In this document: positions 9,015-16,359 of the stretch, in pieces | How positions within the stretch are numbered: position 1 is the stretch's first letter | Layout of the letters: each line of letters opens with the position of its first letter | From: Pseudomonas sp. Irchel s3h14 | GTDB lineage: Bacteria > Pseudomonadota > Gammaproteobacteria > Pseudomonadales > Pseudomonadaceae | DNA: 64,000 bases | Reading direction: 5' to 3' | Assembly: GCF_900187425.1 (NCBI RefSeq) | Contig: NZ_FYDJ01000007.1 | Span: forward strand, 248,001-312,000 | Translations under genes and position numbers: made by a program | Notes under the pieces: generated by a model | The model's input: only the letters and a program-made list of their open reading frames with translations | The model's database searches: none | What the model was told of the DNA's origin: nothing

Positions 9015-10253
9015 ATGTACAATAAAAAAGACATGACCGCTCCCGGCATTGGTTATCAGGACCTAAGTTTGATGCAGGGCTATCCGCCGTCCCGGGAAAA
9101 GCAAGTCGGCCTGCATAATTGGGACAGTCCGCCCTATAACCGCTGGTCGTTCCAGCACATGAGCCAGTTGTTTCCGGTGGCCGCTATTCATCGTAGTCCC
9201 GGGCCGGTCACCGAACTCGAGCGCAACGAACGCTCACTGGACGACGTACGTTTCCAGCGGGTCGACGGCGGACAAACCGATCTGGCGACTTTCTTGACCG
9301 ATAGCTACACCGATGGTTTTTTAGTGCTCCACCGAGGCAAGGTGGTTTCGGAGCAGTATTTCAACGGTATGCAGCCGCACACGTTGCATCTGTTGCAATC
9401 GGTATCCAAGACCGTCGTCGGTAGCCTGGTCGGCAGATTGATCGGCCAGGGCAGAATCGATCCCCAAGCGCGTGTCAGCGACTATGTGCCCGAGCTTTCG
9501 GCAAGCGGTTATGGCGACGCCCGGGTACAGGATCTTCTGGATATGCGCACGGGAGTGAGATTCAGGGAGGACTACACCGATCCGGATGCTGAATTCATCC
9601 AGTTGGATATCGCCTCCGGTTGGCGTGAACGGGGAGAGCTAAAGTCGCCTGACAGCATTTATGGTTTGTTGAAGTCGCTGAGTAAAGATCGTGAACATGG
9701 CCAGTTCTTTGAGTATCGCTCAGTGGATACCGACGTGTTGGCCTGGGTCTGTGAGCGGGCCTGCGGCGAGCGGCTCCCCGTTTTACTGAGCCGGGAGATC
9801 TGGTCAAGACTGGGGGCAGAACAAGACGCGAATATCACCCTCGATTGCGTTGGAACGGCATTGGCCGATGGCGGGATGAGCGCCACGCTGCGTGATCTGG
9901 GGCGCTTTGCCCAGATGTATCTGCAGGGGGGACGTTTCAACGGCCAACAGATTGTTCCAGAGGAATTTGTGCGCGCATGCGGCCGTGGTTCCACACCGGC
10001 TTTTGAAGTCCTCTATGGCTTCTATGTCAAACACTTTCCTAACGGCGCCTATAGCAATCAGTGCTGGGTGCTGGACAGTGAACAGGGTACCTATTCGGCG
10101 CGCGGAGTATTTGGGCAGAGTATCTATTGGGATCCGGCTTCTGAAGTGACAATCGTAAAACTTTCCAGTTGGCCGGACTTTATCAATGCAGAGTGGACGT
10201 TGAATACCTTCCGTGCTTGTGCCGCTGTGGTTGAAGAACTGCAACGCAGCTGA
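9015..10253 (+). CDS. Serine hydrolase of the beta-lactamase/NylB (6-aminohexanoate-dimer hydrolase) type
   Basis: 412 aa with no signal peptide, so probably cytoplasmic. The catalytic SxxK tetrad of the class C beta-lactamase/DD-peptidase fold is S129-V-S-K132 in LLQSVSKTVVGSLVG. It is followed by the family motif VSDYVPELSASGYGDARVQDLLDMRTGV and a downstream tyrosine (FEYRSVDTDVLAWV) in the place of the YxN/YxS element. Overall it resembles NylB-type amide hydrolases and esterases more than true beta-lactamases. It is the last gene of the Opp-type importer operon. I infer that it hydrolyses the imported amide or ester in the cytoplasm; substrate identity is open. Confidence 0.82.
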   Translation: MYNKKDMTAPGIGYQDLSLMQGYPPSREKQVGLHNWDSPPYNRWSFQHMSQLFPVAAIHRSPGPVTELERNERSLDDVRFQRVDGGQTDLATFLTDSYTDGFLVLHRGKVVSEQYFNGMQPHTLHLLQSVSKTVVGSLVGRLIGQGRIDPQARVSDYVPELSASGYGDARVQDLLDMRTGVRFREDYTDPDAEFIQLDIASGWRERGELKSPDSIYGLLKSLSKDREHGQFFEYRSVDTDVLAWVCERACGERLPVLLSREIWSRLGAEQDANITLDCVGTALADGGMSATLRDLGRFAQMYLQGGRFNGQQIVPEEFVRACGRGSTPAFEVLYGFYVKHFPNGAYSNQCWVLDSEQGTYSARGVFGQSIYWDPASEVTIVKLSSWPDFINAEWTLNTFRACAAVVEELQRS

Positions 10254-10500
10254 CGCGGGAGTGTGAATGACCGCGGCTTGTCAGGCACTTCCCAGCCTTG
10301 GTGAAGAGGTGCCATGTGCAGGCTCGGCATAGCTACACCCAGACCCGGCTGACCGCCGGCGGCTGACCCTCCCGGCCCTAACTTGGACGCTGTTTGCAGC
10401 CTTCGTTCTGGTGGGCCCTACCCCTTTCATCCAGACCGCGCTTTTGCCGTGGCCGGGATGAGTGTTGCCAACAATAAAATAAACAAGAGACGGAGCGACC

Positions 10501-11682
10501 ATGAACTTGAACACCACCCGGGCCTTGCGCTCATTGACCGCGCTGGCGCTGTTGGGGGCCCTTTCCACCCCAGCGATGGCGATCCAGGTCACCGACAACC
10601 TCAATCTCGGCGGTGCCGTCCGGGCGCGTTGGGACTATGACCCGGATCGCGACATCCAGAAGTTCAACTTCGACACCGCGATCCTCAACGCCAAGTACAA
10701 CTCCGACACCTGGATCGGCGAGGCCCAGTACCGTTTCTACGGTCGAGCCTACCCTTACAACTACACAAAGCATGTCGGTGACGTCCAGTTCGCCGAATTG
10801 GCGTGGATCGGCTACAAGTTCAACCCCGACCAGCAGGTCCAAGTCGGCCTGAACCAACTGCCGTTCGGTTTGCAGCCGTACTTCGGCAGCACGTTCTACC
10901 AAACCCTGGGCAGCGTCATGGGACTGGAAGACGTGGAAGAAGTCGGCGCCAAGTACATCCAGCAAAGCGGCGACTGGAATATTCAGGCCGGTTACTACCT
11001 GCGCCCCGCTTGGCAGGGTAAAGGCACTAGCAATGGTGAAACCTACTCCACCGTGGTCTCCGAAGCGGACAGCTATGTCATCGACGGCAGCAACAACCAG
11101 GAACGCAACACAGTGGTCCTTCGGGTGGCCAAGGCGCTGGACCTGGGACCGTGGAAGTCCGAAGTCGGGATCTCCGGCCTGACCTCGTCCCTGGAGAACC
11201 GCGACACCAACAACGATGGCCGGCGCAATGCCATGGCGGTGCACTACATCGGCAAGAACGGCCCATGGGGCGTGCAACTGCAAGCCGCGCGACAGCAGAT
11301 GTCCCCGCGCAACCCCGGCACCGATGAACTGGTGACTTTCGGCAGTTACGACGCCACCTTCAACGTCGCCAGTCGCGGCAACTTGTACGTGGCGGATGTA
11401 AGCTATGACGTCAGCGGCAAGTATCTGTTCGATCAGATCAGCGGTGTGAAGCTGTACGCCAACTACAGCGCCTTCGATAAATCCGCGGACGATTTCAAGA
11501 CCTCGCAACGGATGATTTTCGGCACCTCGTTCTCCCTCAGCAAACTGTGGATCGCCACGGAATGGTTGTACGGCAAGAATGATCCGGTCATCGGTGGCGG
11601 CAGCCTCACCCAGAGTCTGGGGGCTGGTGGTAGTAATCAGTGGGAAAACCAGTTGTACATGAACATCGGTTATTACTTCTGA
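10501..11682 (+). CDS. Outer-membrane beta-barrel porin
   Basis: 393 aa. It has a signal peptide (MNLNTTRALRSLTALALLGALSTPAMA) and then alternating amphipathic beta-strands rich in aromatic girdle residues (GGAVRARWDYD, VGLNQLPFGLQPYFG). The protein ends with an outer-membrane C-terminus (YMNIGYYF, terminal Phe). The region around FAELAWIGYKFNPDQQVQVGLNQLPFG resembles OprP/OprO-like and carbohydrate-type porins, but I cannot assign a solute. A good ribosome site (GACGGAGCGACC) precedes the ATG. It stands alone after a 247-bp gap that shows no clear promoter, and it may serve the Opp-type operon upstream. Confidence 0.8.
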   Translation: MNLNTTRALRSLTALALLGALSTPAMAIQVTDNLNLGGAVRARWDYDPDRDIQKFNFDTAILNAKYNSDTWIGEAQYRFYGRAYPYNYTKHVGDVQFAELAWIGYKFNPDQQVQVGLNQLPFGLQPYFGSTFYQTLGSVMGLEDVEEVGAKYIQQSGDWNIQAGYYLRPAWQGKGTSNGETYSTVVSEADSYVIDGSNNQERNTVVLRVAKALDLGPWKSEVGISGLTSSLENRDTNNDGRRNAMAVHYIGKNGPWGVQLQAARQQMSPRNPGTDELVTFGSYDATFNVASRGNLYVADVSYDVSGKYLFDQISGVKLYANYSAFDKSADDFKTSQRMIFGTSFSLSKLWIATEWLYGKNDPVIGGGSLTQSLGAGGSNQWENQLYMNIGYYF

Positions 11683-11715
11683 TCCGGATTTTTTGGCAAC
11701 AGCCCTAAAGTCCTC

Positions 11716-11767
11716 TTCGCGAGCGGGCTCGCCCACAGGTTTAGCGCATAACCTGTGGACGAGCCTG
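11716..11767. repeat. Degenerate Pseudomonas REP doublet
   Basis: GCGAGCGGGCTCGC followed by a 9-bp inverted repeat CCACAGGTT/AACCTGTGG and a partial return arm (ACGAGCC) is the layout of the paired REP sequences common between Pseudomonas genes. The second arm is eroded. The rest of the gap 11683-11943 shows nothing recognisable apart from a promoter-like AT-poor leader. Confidence 0.6.
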
Positions 11768-11943
11768 AACTGGTCAAGTAAGTCCGGACACCGATTACGG
11801 TGTTTATGCCGCTTTTTACTCCATGGCTATTGGCGACAGGTAGTTGTTGTAGCTGTGGAGCCTGGTGCGGTTGCCTGGGTATTTAATTTGGGTTCTACAC
11901 GGCCCTTGGTTTAACGAATCCTCTCTCACTTCGAGGCAAAATC

Positions 11944-13317
11944 ATGACGGATTTGCTTGCACAAAAAGATGTTGAAAATCACCTCCATCCTTATACGGAT
12001 GCTCGACTTCATGAAGCGGATGGCCCCCTCATTATCGAGCGTGGAGAAGGAGTTCATGTATATGACAACCAGAATAAGCGATACATCGAGGCGATGTCAG
12101 GGCTATGGAGTGTAGCGCTTGGTTTCAGCAACCAACGGCTGATCGAGGCTGCCGAAAAGCAACTACGTACACTACCGTTCTATCATGTGTTTTCCAGCAA
12201 GGCACACCGCCCCAGCATTGAGCTCGCCGAAAAATTGGTGGAGATGGCTCCGGTGCCGATGAGCAAGGTGTTTTTCACCAACTCCGGCTCTGAGGCAAAC
12301 GACACGGTAGTTAAGCTTTTGTGGTACCGGAACAATGCTCTGGGGAAGCCCGCCAAGAAAAAGTTCATCAGTCGGCAGAACGCATATCACGGTACCACTA
12401 CCGTAAGTGCGAGCCTCACTGGGCTGCCGGCAAATCAGCGCGGTTTTGACGTTCCCCTGCCGGGCTTCCTGCATGTCAGCTGCCCGCACTTTTACCGATA
12501 TGGTCGAGCGGGTGAAACAGAAGAACAGTTCGCCGATCGCCTCGCCCGAGAACTGGATGATCTGATCATAAAGGAAGGCCCTGAGACGGTCGCAGCGTTT
12601 TATGGCGAACCGCTGATGGGAGCGGGGGGTGTGATCGTTCCGCCGAAAACCTACTGGGAAAAGATCCAGAAGGTGTGCCGCAAGCATGACGTCTTGATTG
12701 TCGCGGACGAGGTCATCTGCGGTTTCGGTCGAACCGGCAATATGTTCGGTTGCGAAACCTTTGATATCAAACCAGACGTCATGGTGGTATCCAAACAGCT
12801 GTCGTCCTCCTATCAGCCCATTGCAGCCATATTGATTAACGATGCCGTTTACCAAGGTATTGCCGATCAGAGCCATTCGATTGGCACCTTAGGTCATGGC
12901 TTCACTGGTAGCGGGCACCCGGTAGCTACTGCAGTCGCCCTGGAGAATCTTAAAATTATCGAAGAGGAGGGCCTGGTTCAGCATGCTGCTGAAATGGGGA
13001 TTATCCTTCGCAAAGGGCTTCAGCAGTTTGCTGATCATCCAATGGTTGGCGAGGTTCGTGGTGTGGGGTTGATTGCTGCCGTTGAGTTGGTAGCCGACCG
13101 GCACACAAAAGAGCCTTTTGAGGCTGTTGGCAGACTCGGGCGGTATCTGTCCTCTCAGACCCAGGAGCGTGGAATGATCAACCGAGTCATGGGAGATGCA
13201 TTGGCATTCTGTCCTCCGTTAATCTCAACGGAGAAGGATATCAATGAAATCCTTGGAGTTTTTGCGGCTTCTTTGGATGCGACACAGCACTGGTACCTCA
13301 AACACACTGCACAGTAG
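11944..13317 (+). CDS. Class III PLP-dependent aminotransferase (omega-amino acid/amine:pyruvate type)
   Basis: 457 aa, normal length for the fold type I subgroup II family. Recognisable elements are VYDNQNKRYIEAMSGLWSVALG, the phosphate-binding NSGSEANDTVVK, LIVADEVICGFGRTG (PLP-contacting Asp) and the Schiff-base lysine in DVMVVSKQLSSSYQP. Family members move an amino group from an omega-amino acid or polyamine-derived amine to pyruvate. It is monocistronic, with no neighbour that fixes the substrate. It is the last intact gene before the island boundary at 13.45 kb. Codon use is somewhat more AT-rich than the neighbouring ABC genes. Confidence 0.88.
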   Translation: MTDLLAQKDVENHLHPYTDARLHEADGPLIIERGEGVHVYDNQNKRYIEAMSGLWSVALGFSNQRLIEAAEKQLRTLPFYHVFSSKAHRPSIELAEKLVEMAPVPMSKVFFTNSGSEANDTVVKLLWYRNNALGKPAKKKFISRQNAYHGTTTVSASLTGLPANQRGFDVPLPGFLHVSCPHFYRYGRAGETEEQFADRLARELDDLIIKEGPETVAAFYGEPLMGAGGVIVPPKTYWEKIQKVCRKHDVLIVADEVICGFGRTGNMFGCETFDIKPDVMVVSKQLSSSYQPIAAILINDAVYQGIADQSHSIGTLGHGFTGSGHPVATAVALENLKIIEEEGLVQHAAEMGIILRKGLQQFADHPMVGEVRGVGLIAAVELVADRHTKEPFEAVGRLGRYLSSQTQERGMINRVMGDALAFCPPLISTEKDINEILGVFAASLDATQHWYLKHTAQ

Positions 13318-13448
13318 TTAACGCCACTCACTACAGGCAGAGCCTGAATGCGGAGTCTTCCGGCCTGCCGCTTCGTACTCGCTTTAGGACTCGTCTCGAA
13401 TTGGTCCTACGCAATTGATACCGTCGGCCGGACGACTGCTCTTCCGAG

Positions 13449-13614
13449 TGGCTGTAGGTAGAGCTCGCTAGCATGGCTTGGAGTCATCTTTTTTTGCTCT
13501 TGATACACCCTGAAAACAAGTCCAGAATTGAGTCCATTCCTGCTTCAGGAATAAAAGAAACCCCTTATATTTCAATGAGTCGGATACCGGATGCGAATCT
13601 CGTTTCCCGCTCCA
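13449..13614 (+). repeat. Island-end repeat, copy A
   Basis: First of three related segments (also 40135-40282 and 61931-62098). Shared blocks include GGCTGTAGGTAGA/GGCTATAGCTAGA, GCTCTTGATACACCCTGAAA, AAGTCCAGAAT, GAGTCCATTCCTGCTTCAGG and a run ending TTTCAATGAGTCGGA. Copy A ends with a tRNA-Gly 3' end and is followed by an integrase remnant, so it reads as the right end of one integrated element abutting the next. Confidence 0.8.
13593..13614 (+). other. Attachment-site remnant: 3' end of tRNA-Gly
   Basis: GCGAATCTCGTTTCCCGCTCCA equals the T-arm 3' half, acceptor strand and CCA of Pseudomonas-type tRNA-Gly(GCC), with one change (A for G in the T-loop region). Upstream bases do not continue into a tRNA, so this is a duplicated att core and not a functional gene. 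Confidence 0.75.
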
Positions 13615-13655
13615 ATTATTGCTCTACAGGCTTCCATTGAAGTCTGTAGAAATTG

Positions 13656-13681
13656 AAAAAAGAGGCTTCGGCCTCTTTTTT
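13656..13681 (+). terminator. Rho-independent terminator downstream of the tRNA-Gly remnant
   Basis: An 11-bp stem with a TTCG tetraloop (13656-13666 and 13671-13681) and flanking A/T runs, symmetrical and so bidirectional. Its place just after a tRNA end suggests it came with a tRNA operon. Confidence 0.85.
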
Positions 13682-13838
13682 CGTTTCTGTAAGTTCCACT
13701 CGAAAGCACTGCCATCCACGTTTTTTTAGTACATTTTTTAGTACATTAATCCGGCGCTTGGTAGATCGCTTTTTCGTGGTACTCGCCTCACTGGAAACCG
13801 TACAAATTTCCTCAGCCATACGAGACGGAGATTGTACG

Positions 13839-13931
13839 ATAGCCCTCACCGATACTGCAGTCCGGCACGCCAAACCCTGTGCCAAGGACTACATACTCCC
13901 CGGCTACGATGGCCTCGCTCTTTTTTCGTCG
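13839..13931 (+). pseudogene. P4-type tyrosine integrase, N-terminal remnant
   Basis: Only about 29 codons survive: ALTDTAVRHAKPCAKDYILPGYDGLALF, the hallmark N-terminus of P4-family integrases (normally M-x-LTDTAxRxAKP..DxxGLxL). The codon at the expected start is ATA instead of ATG, and the reading frame is lost afterwards, where an SsuA-like fragment follows. It lies about 225 bp after the tRNA-Gly att remnant on the same strand, the usual place for an island integrase. Confidence 0.75.
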
Positions 13932-13951
13932 GAGACTGCCTTACGGTTTCC

Positions 13952-14119
13952 AGATATCGACGTCTGATCGCCGCACTGAAAAAAGCCGGACTGGAGCTTT
14001 CCGACATACAACCTGCCTACCTGTCGCCTGCCGATGGCCGAGCTGCATTCGAGAACAACAAGGTCGACGCCTGGGTCACGTGGGACCCCTTCCTCACCGG
14101 CGTGCAACGTCAAGTGCAG
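13952..14119 (+). pseudogene. Fragment of a sulfonate-type ABC binding protein (SsuA-like)
   Basis: About 56 codons, RYRRLIAALKKAGLELSDIQ through AFENNKVDAWVTWDPFLTGVQ, match the middle of SsuA-type binding proteins (DIQPAYLxPADxRAAFExxxVDAWxxWDPF). There is no start, signal peptide or remaining C-terminus. It is wedged between an integrase remnant and the LysE gene, with which it happens to be in frame. It is a scar of a deleted sulfonate transporter. Confidence 0.7.
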
Positions 14120-14146
14120 GCTGCTTTTTTAGAATCAGGAGGATTC

Positions 14147-14770
14147 ATGTTTACAGCGACACTGATTTACCTCATGGCGGTCATCAGCCCCGGCCCGAAC
14201 TTCATTATTGTCAGCCGTTTTTCATCACTCAACTCGGTGACCGCCGGTTTCGGCGCTACATTGGGGATCTGCACTGTGGGGGTAATGTTTTCAACCCTGT
14301 CGCTGCTGGGACTTGCCGCGCTGCTGGCGCAATATCCCGGTTTTTCCGATGTCGCCACACTGTGCGGTTCCGCGTATTTGCTGTACATCGCCTATGTGAT
14401 TATCAAGAGCGTGCTTCACAAGGGCGCGGGCGGCAACAGCGGCACGCCTCAGGCAATCGGGGGATTCTTCGAAGGTTACAAAGTGGGGGTAATCACCAAT
14501 ATCAGCAACATGAAAACCATTGCCTTCATGGTCAGTATCTATGCCGGTTTCCTGTCTTCGCCTCGTACCTCCACCGATAAGGTTCTGGTGGTGCTGTTGT
14601 GTTCGACGCTGGAGTTGATCTGGTATTCAACGGTGGCCTTGCTGTTCGGACAAGGTCGGGTCAAGGCGCTGTTTTTGAAATACACGCGCCAGATCGACAT
14701 GGGGCTGGCTGTCTTCCTGGTGGGGTTTTCGTTGAACAATGCCATCCCTGTCTTCATCGGCAGCCACTGA
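14147..14770 (+). CDS. LysE/RhtB-family amino-acid exporter
   Basis: 208 aa inner-membrane protein. The start MFTATLIYLMAVISPGPNFIIV carries the LysE/RhtB signature SPGPNF in the first helix. Five or six hydrophobic segments follow (for example FSTLSLLGLAALLAQ, LVVLLCSTLELIWYSTVALLFG, GLAVFLVGFSLNNAIPVF). AGGAGG stands 4-5 nt before the ATG at 14147, so the longer in-frame extension upstream (which includes the SsuA scar) is not used. The family exports amino acids or derivatives. Its job here is unknown; a short ORF follows 10 bp downstream. Confidence 0.85.
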   Translation: MFTATLIYLMAVISPGPNFIIVSRFSSLNSVTAGFGATLGICTVGVMFSTLSLLGLAALLAQYPGFSDVATLCGSAYLLYIAYVIIKSVLHKGAGGNSGTPQAIGGFFEGYKVGVITNISNMKTIAFMVSIYAGFLSSPRTSTDKVLVVLLCSTLELIWYSTVALLFGQGRVKALFLKYTRQIDMGLAVFLVGFSLNNAIPVFIGSH

Positions 14771-14780
14771 GGGAGGCCTT

Positions 14781-14930
14781 ATGCAGTGGAAGGACATTTG
14801 CAAGGAAGTGGCTGTCAGTTACAAGCACAGGAGCTGGATACTGGTGCGCACCCCAAAGTCGGTGGCCGATTGCGTAGGTTTGCCTGTTGAGTCAGGTCCT
14901 CCCTGGATAACGGGTTTCCATCACGATTGA
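14781..14930 (+). CDS. Short ORF after the LysE exporter, possibly a truncated gene
   Basis: 49 codons (MQWKDICKEVAVSYKHRSWI...) behind a strong GGGAGG Shine-Dalgarno sequence, 10 bp after the LysE stop. It runs into the 3' end of the convergent GntR gene, where its frame ends. The start looks genuine but the length and abrupt end suggest a gene cut by rearrangement. I recognise no family. Confidence 0.4.
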   Translation: MQWKDICKEVAVSYKHRSWILVRTPKSVADCVGLPVESGPPWITGFHHD

Positions 14931-15626
14931 CAGCGCGTCGGGGCGCCAGAATTCCTGGTCGAACTCCACGGCCTGGTCCTCTTCGCCGAAGTTCAGGCGC
15001 TCCAGGTAGACGCTGGTCGAGCCTGGGGAAAGCTGCAGCAGTTCTGCTTGATCCTCGTTGACGGTGCCGATGTGCATCTCCAGCTCGCAGCGCGATTGCA
15101 CCCGCGAAAAGCGCTCGCGCAGGACCCGAGTCAGGGAGGTGTTCAAGTCAGCGTCGAGCAAGCCCGGACACCAGCTCGCCAGCAGTGCGTTGAACTCCAG
15201 CAGCACTGGGCGCCGATCAATCCAGCGTCGACGCTGGAGGAAAAATACCGGCTCATCTTCCGAACTCAGGCTCATGCGCCTGGCCAGCCAGGCGCCGGCA
15301 GGGCGCAGTTCGGCCTGCAGACATTCGGTTCGCGGTGTACGTCCCTGGGCACTGACGTAGTCCATGAAGCCGCTGATCCGCGTGGGGTCGTATCGGATTC
15401 GCTGCGGGCTGACGAACCAGCCGCGACGGTTTTCCCGGTACACCAGGCCTTCGGCTTCCAGTTGTTGCAGCGCTTGGCGCAGCGTGACCCGGGTGCAGCC
15501 GAAGCGTTCGATCATTTCCCGCTCGGAGGGGAATTTTTCATCGGCCTGGGGCGTACCTGTAGCGATGTCGTTGGCGATCTGCTCGCGGATCCGCTGGTAG
15601 TGCGGTGAAAGAGGATCGAAAGGCAT
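14892..15626 (-). CDS. GntR-family regulator with UTRA effector domain (HutC subfamily)
   Basis: 244 aa. The N-terminal winged helix is HYQRIREQIANDIATGTPQADEKFPSEREMIERFGCTRVTLRQALQQLEAEGLV (quoted in part: FPSEREMIERFGCTRVTLRQ). The UTRA small-molecule-binding domain runs from about residue 85 to the end (SSEDEPVFFLQRRRWIDRRPVLLEFN; YLERLNFGEEDQAVEFDQEFWR). It is the last gene of the minus-strand operon that starts at 21610. A HutC-like dyad overlaps the -35 of that operon's promoter (21689-21700), so I infer an autoregulating local repressor whose ligand is the imported compound or its phosphate. Confidence 0.9.
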   Translation of the reverse strand: MPFDPLSPHYQRIREQIANDIATGTPQADEKFPSEREMIERFGCTRVTLRQALQQLEAEGLVYRENRRGWFVSPQRIRYDPTRISGFMDYVSAQGRTPRTECLQAELRPAGAWLARRMSLSSEDEPVFFLQRRRWIDRRPVLLEFNALLASWCPGLLDADLNTSLTRVLRERFSRVQSRCELEMHIGTVNEDQAELLQLSPGSTSVYLERLNFGEEDQAVEFDQEFWRPDALSIVMETRYPGRT

Positions 15627-15697
15627 TCAGTATGGCGCCTGTTGGCGGATCGAGGAGGGTGATGGCGCCCGCGGACGCCATCGATTGGTTGCTTACA

Positions 15698-16324
15698 CTA
15701 ACGAATCGGATCGCCGGCCGTCGAGCCGTCTGCGAACGCGTCGATATCGGTGGCCGGCTGCTGTTCTTGGTGCGCCAGATCCTGTTGCCAGGCCCGCAGA
15801 CCATACACCGCCAGCAGCACAAAGCCTGCATACAGCGCGGCCGTCAGGCGCAGGTCCTTGAACAGAAACAGGCCGACATACAGGCAATCGAGGACGATCC
15901 ACAGCCACCAACTGACCACGTACTTGCGTGCCGCCCAGACACTGGCGACAAGGCTGAAGGCGGTCAGCAGCGCGTCGAACCAGGGCACTGCGGCGTCGGT
16001 GAAGCCGTACATCAGGGCTCCGAGCAATACGGCACCGATCGTGCCGAAAAGCAGGCCGAGTAGTCCCTCGCGCAAGGGCAGCCTGGCCACCCGGACCTTG
16101 CCATGGCTCAGGCCGCCCTGGCTCCAGCGCCACCAGCCGTAGCCTTGCAGCAGTGCGAAGATGCCCTGCAACAACGTGTCGGAGTAGAGCTTGGCCTGAT
16201 AAAAAATCCAGGCATATAGCAACACCGCCAGCACACTGACCGGCCAGCACCAGCGGATGCGCCGGGCGGTCAGCCAGACGCCGAGGATGTTGAGCAGGAC
16301 GGCGATGATTTCAAGATCGGACAT
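15698..16324 (-). CDS. PnuC-family vitamin-type inner-membrane transporter
   Basis: 208 aa with about seven hydrophobic segments and the PnuC signature features NILGVWLTARRIRWCWPVSVLAVLLYAW, GYGWWRWSQ and VSWWLWIVLDCLYVGLFLFK. PnuC proteins are facilitators for nicotinamide riboside (PnuC), riboflavin (PnuX) or thiamine (PnuT); transport is pulled by phosphorylation in the cytoplasm. The operon also encodes an APH-type kinase, a TonB-dependent receptor and a THI5-like protein, so a thiamine-like or pyrimidine-like substrate is the best guess. GAGGAA precedes the start by 6 nt. Confidence 0.85.
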   Translation of the reverse strand: MSDLEIIAVLLNILGVWLTARRIRWCWPVSVLAVLLYAWIFYQAKLYSDTLLQGIFALLQGYGWWRWSQGGLSHGKVRVARLPLREGLLGLLFGTIGAVLLGALMYGFTDAAVPWFDALLTAFSLVASVWAARKYVVSWWLWIVLDCLYVGLFLFKDLRLTAALYAGFVLLAVYGLRAWQQDLAHQEQQPATDIDAFADGSTAGDPIR

Positions 16325-16359
16325 GACGTGTTCCTCAACTGAAACGATAAGGGGAGCTA

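Noticed and set aside
10383..10410. A possible -24/-12 box before the porin (TTGGAC...TTTGCA)
   Set aside because: GG and GC are 9 nt apart instead of 10, and the -24 box is poor.
11770..11900. Possible insertion-sequence end (GTAAGTCCGGACACC region)
   Set aside because: No matching inverted partner, target duplication or transposase fragment was found nearby.
13832..14146. In-frame N-terminal extension of the LysE gene (a 312-aa version)
   Set aside because: The extension consists of integrase-region and SsuA-fragment sequence; the AGGAGG-preceded ATG at 14147 gives a normal 208-aa LysE protein.
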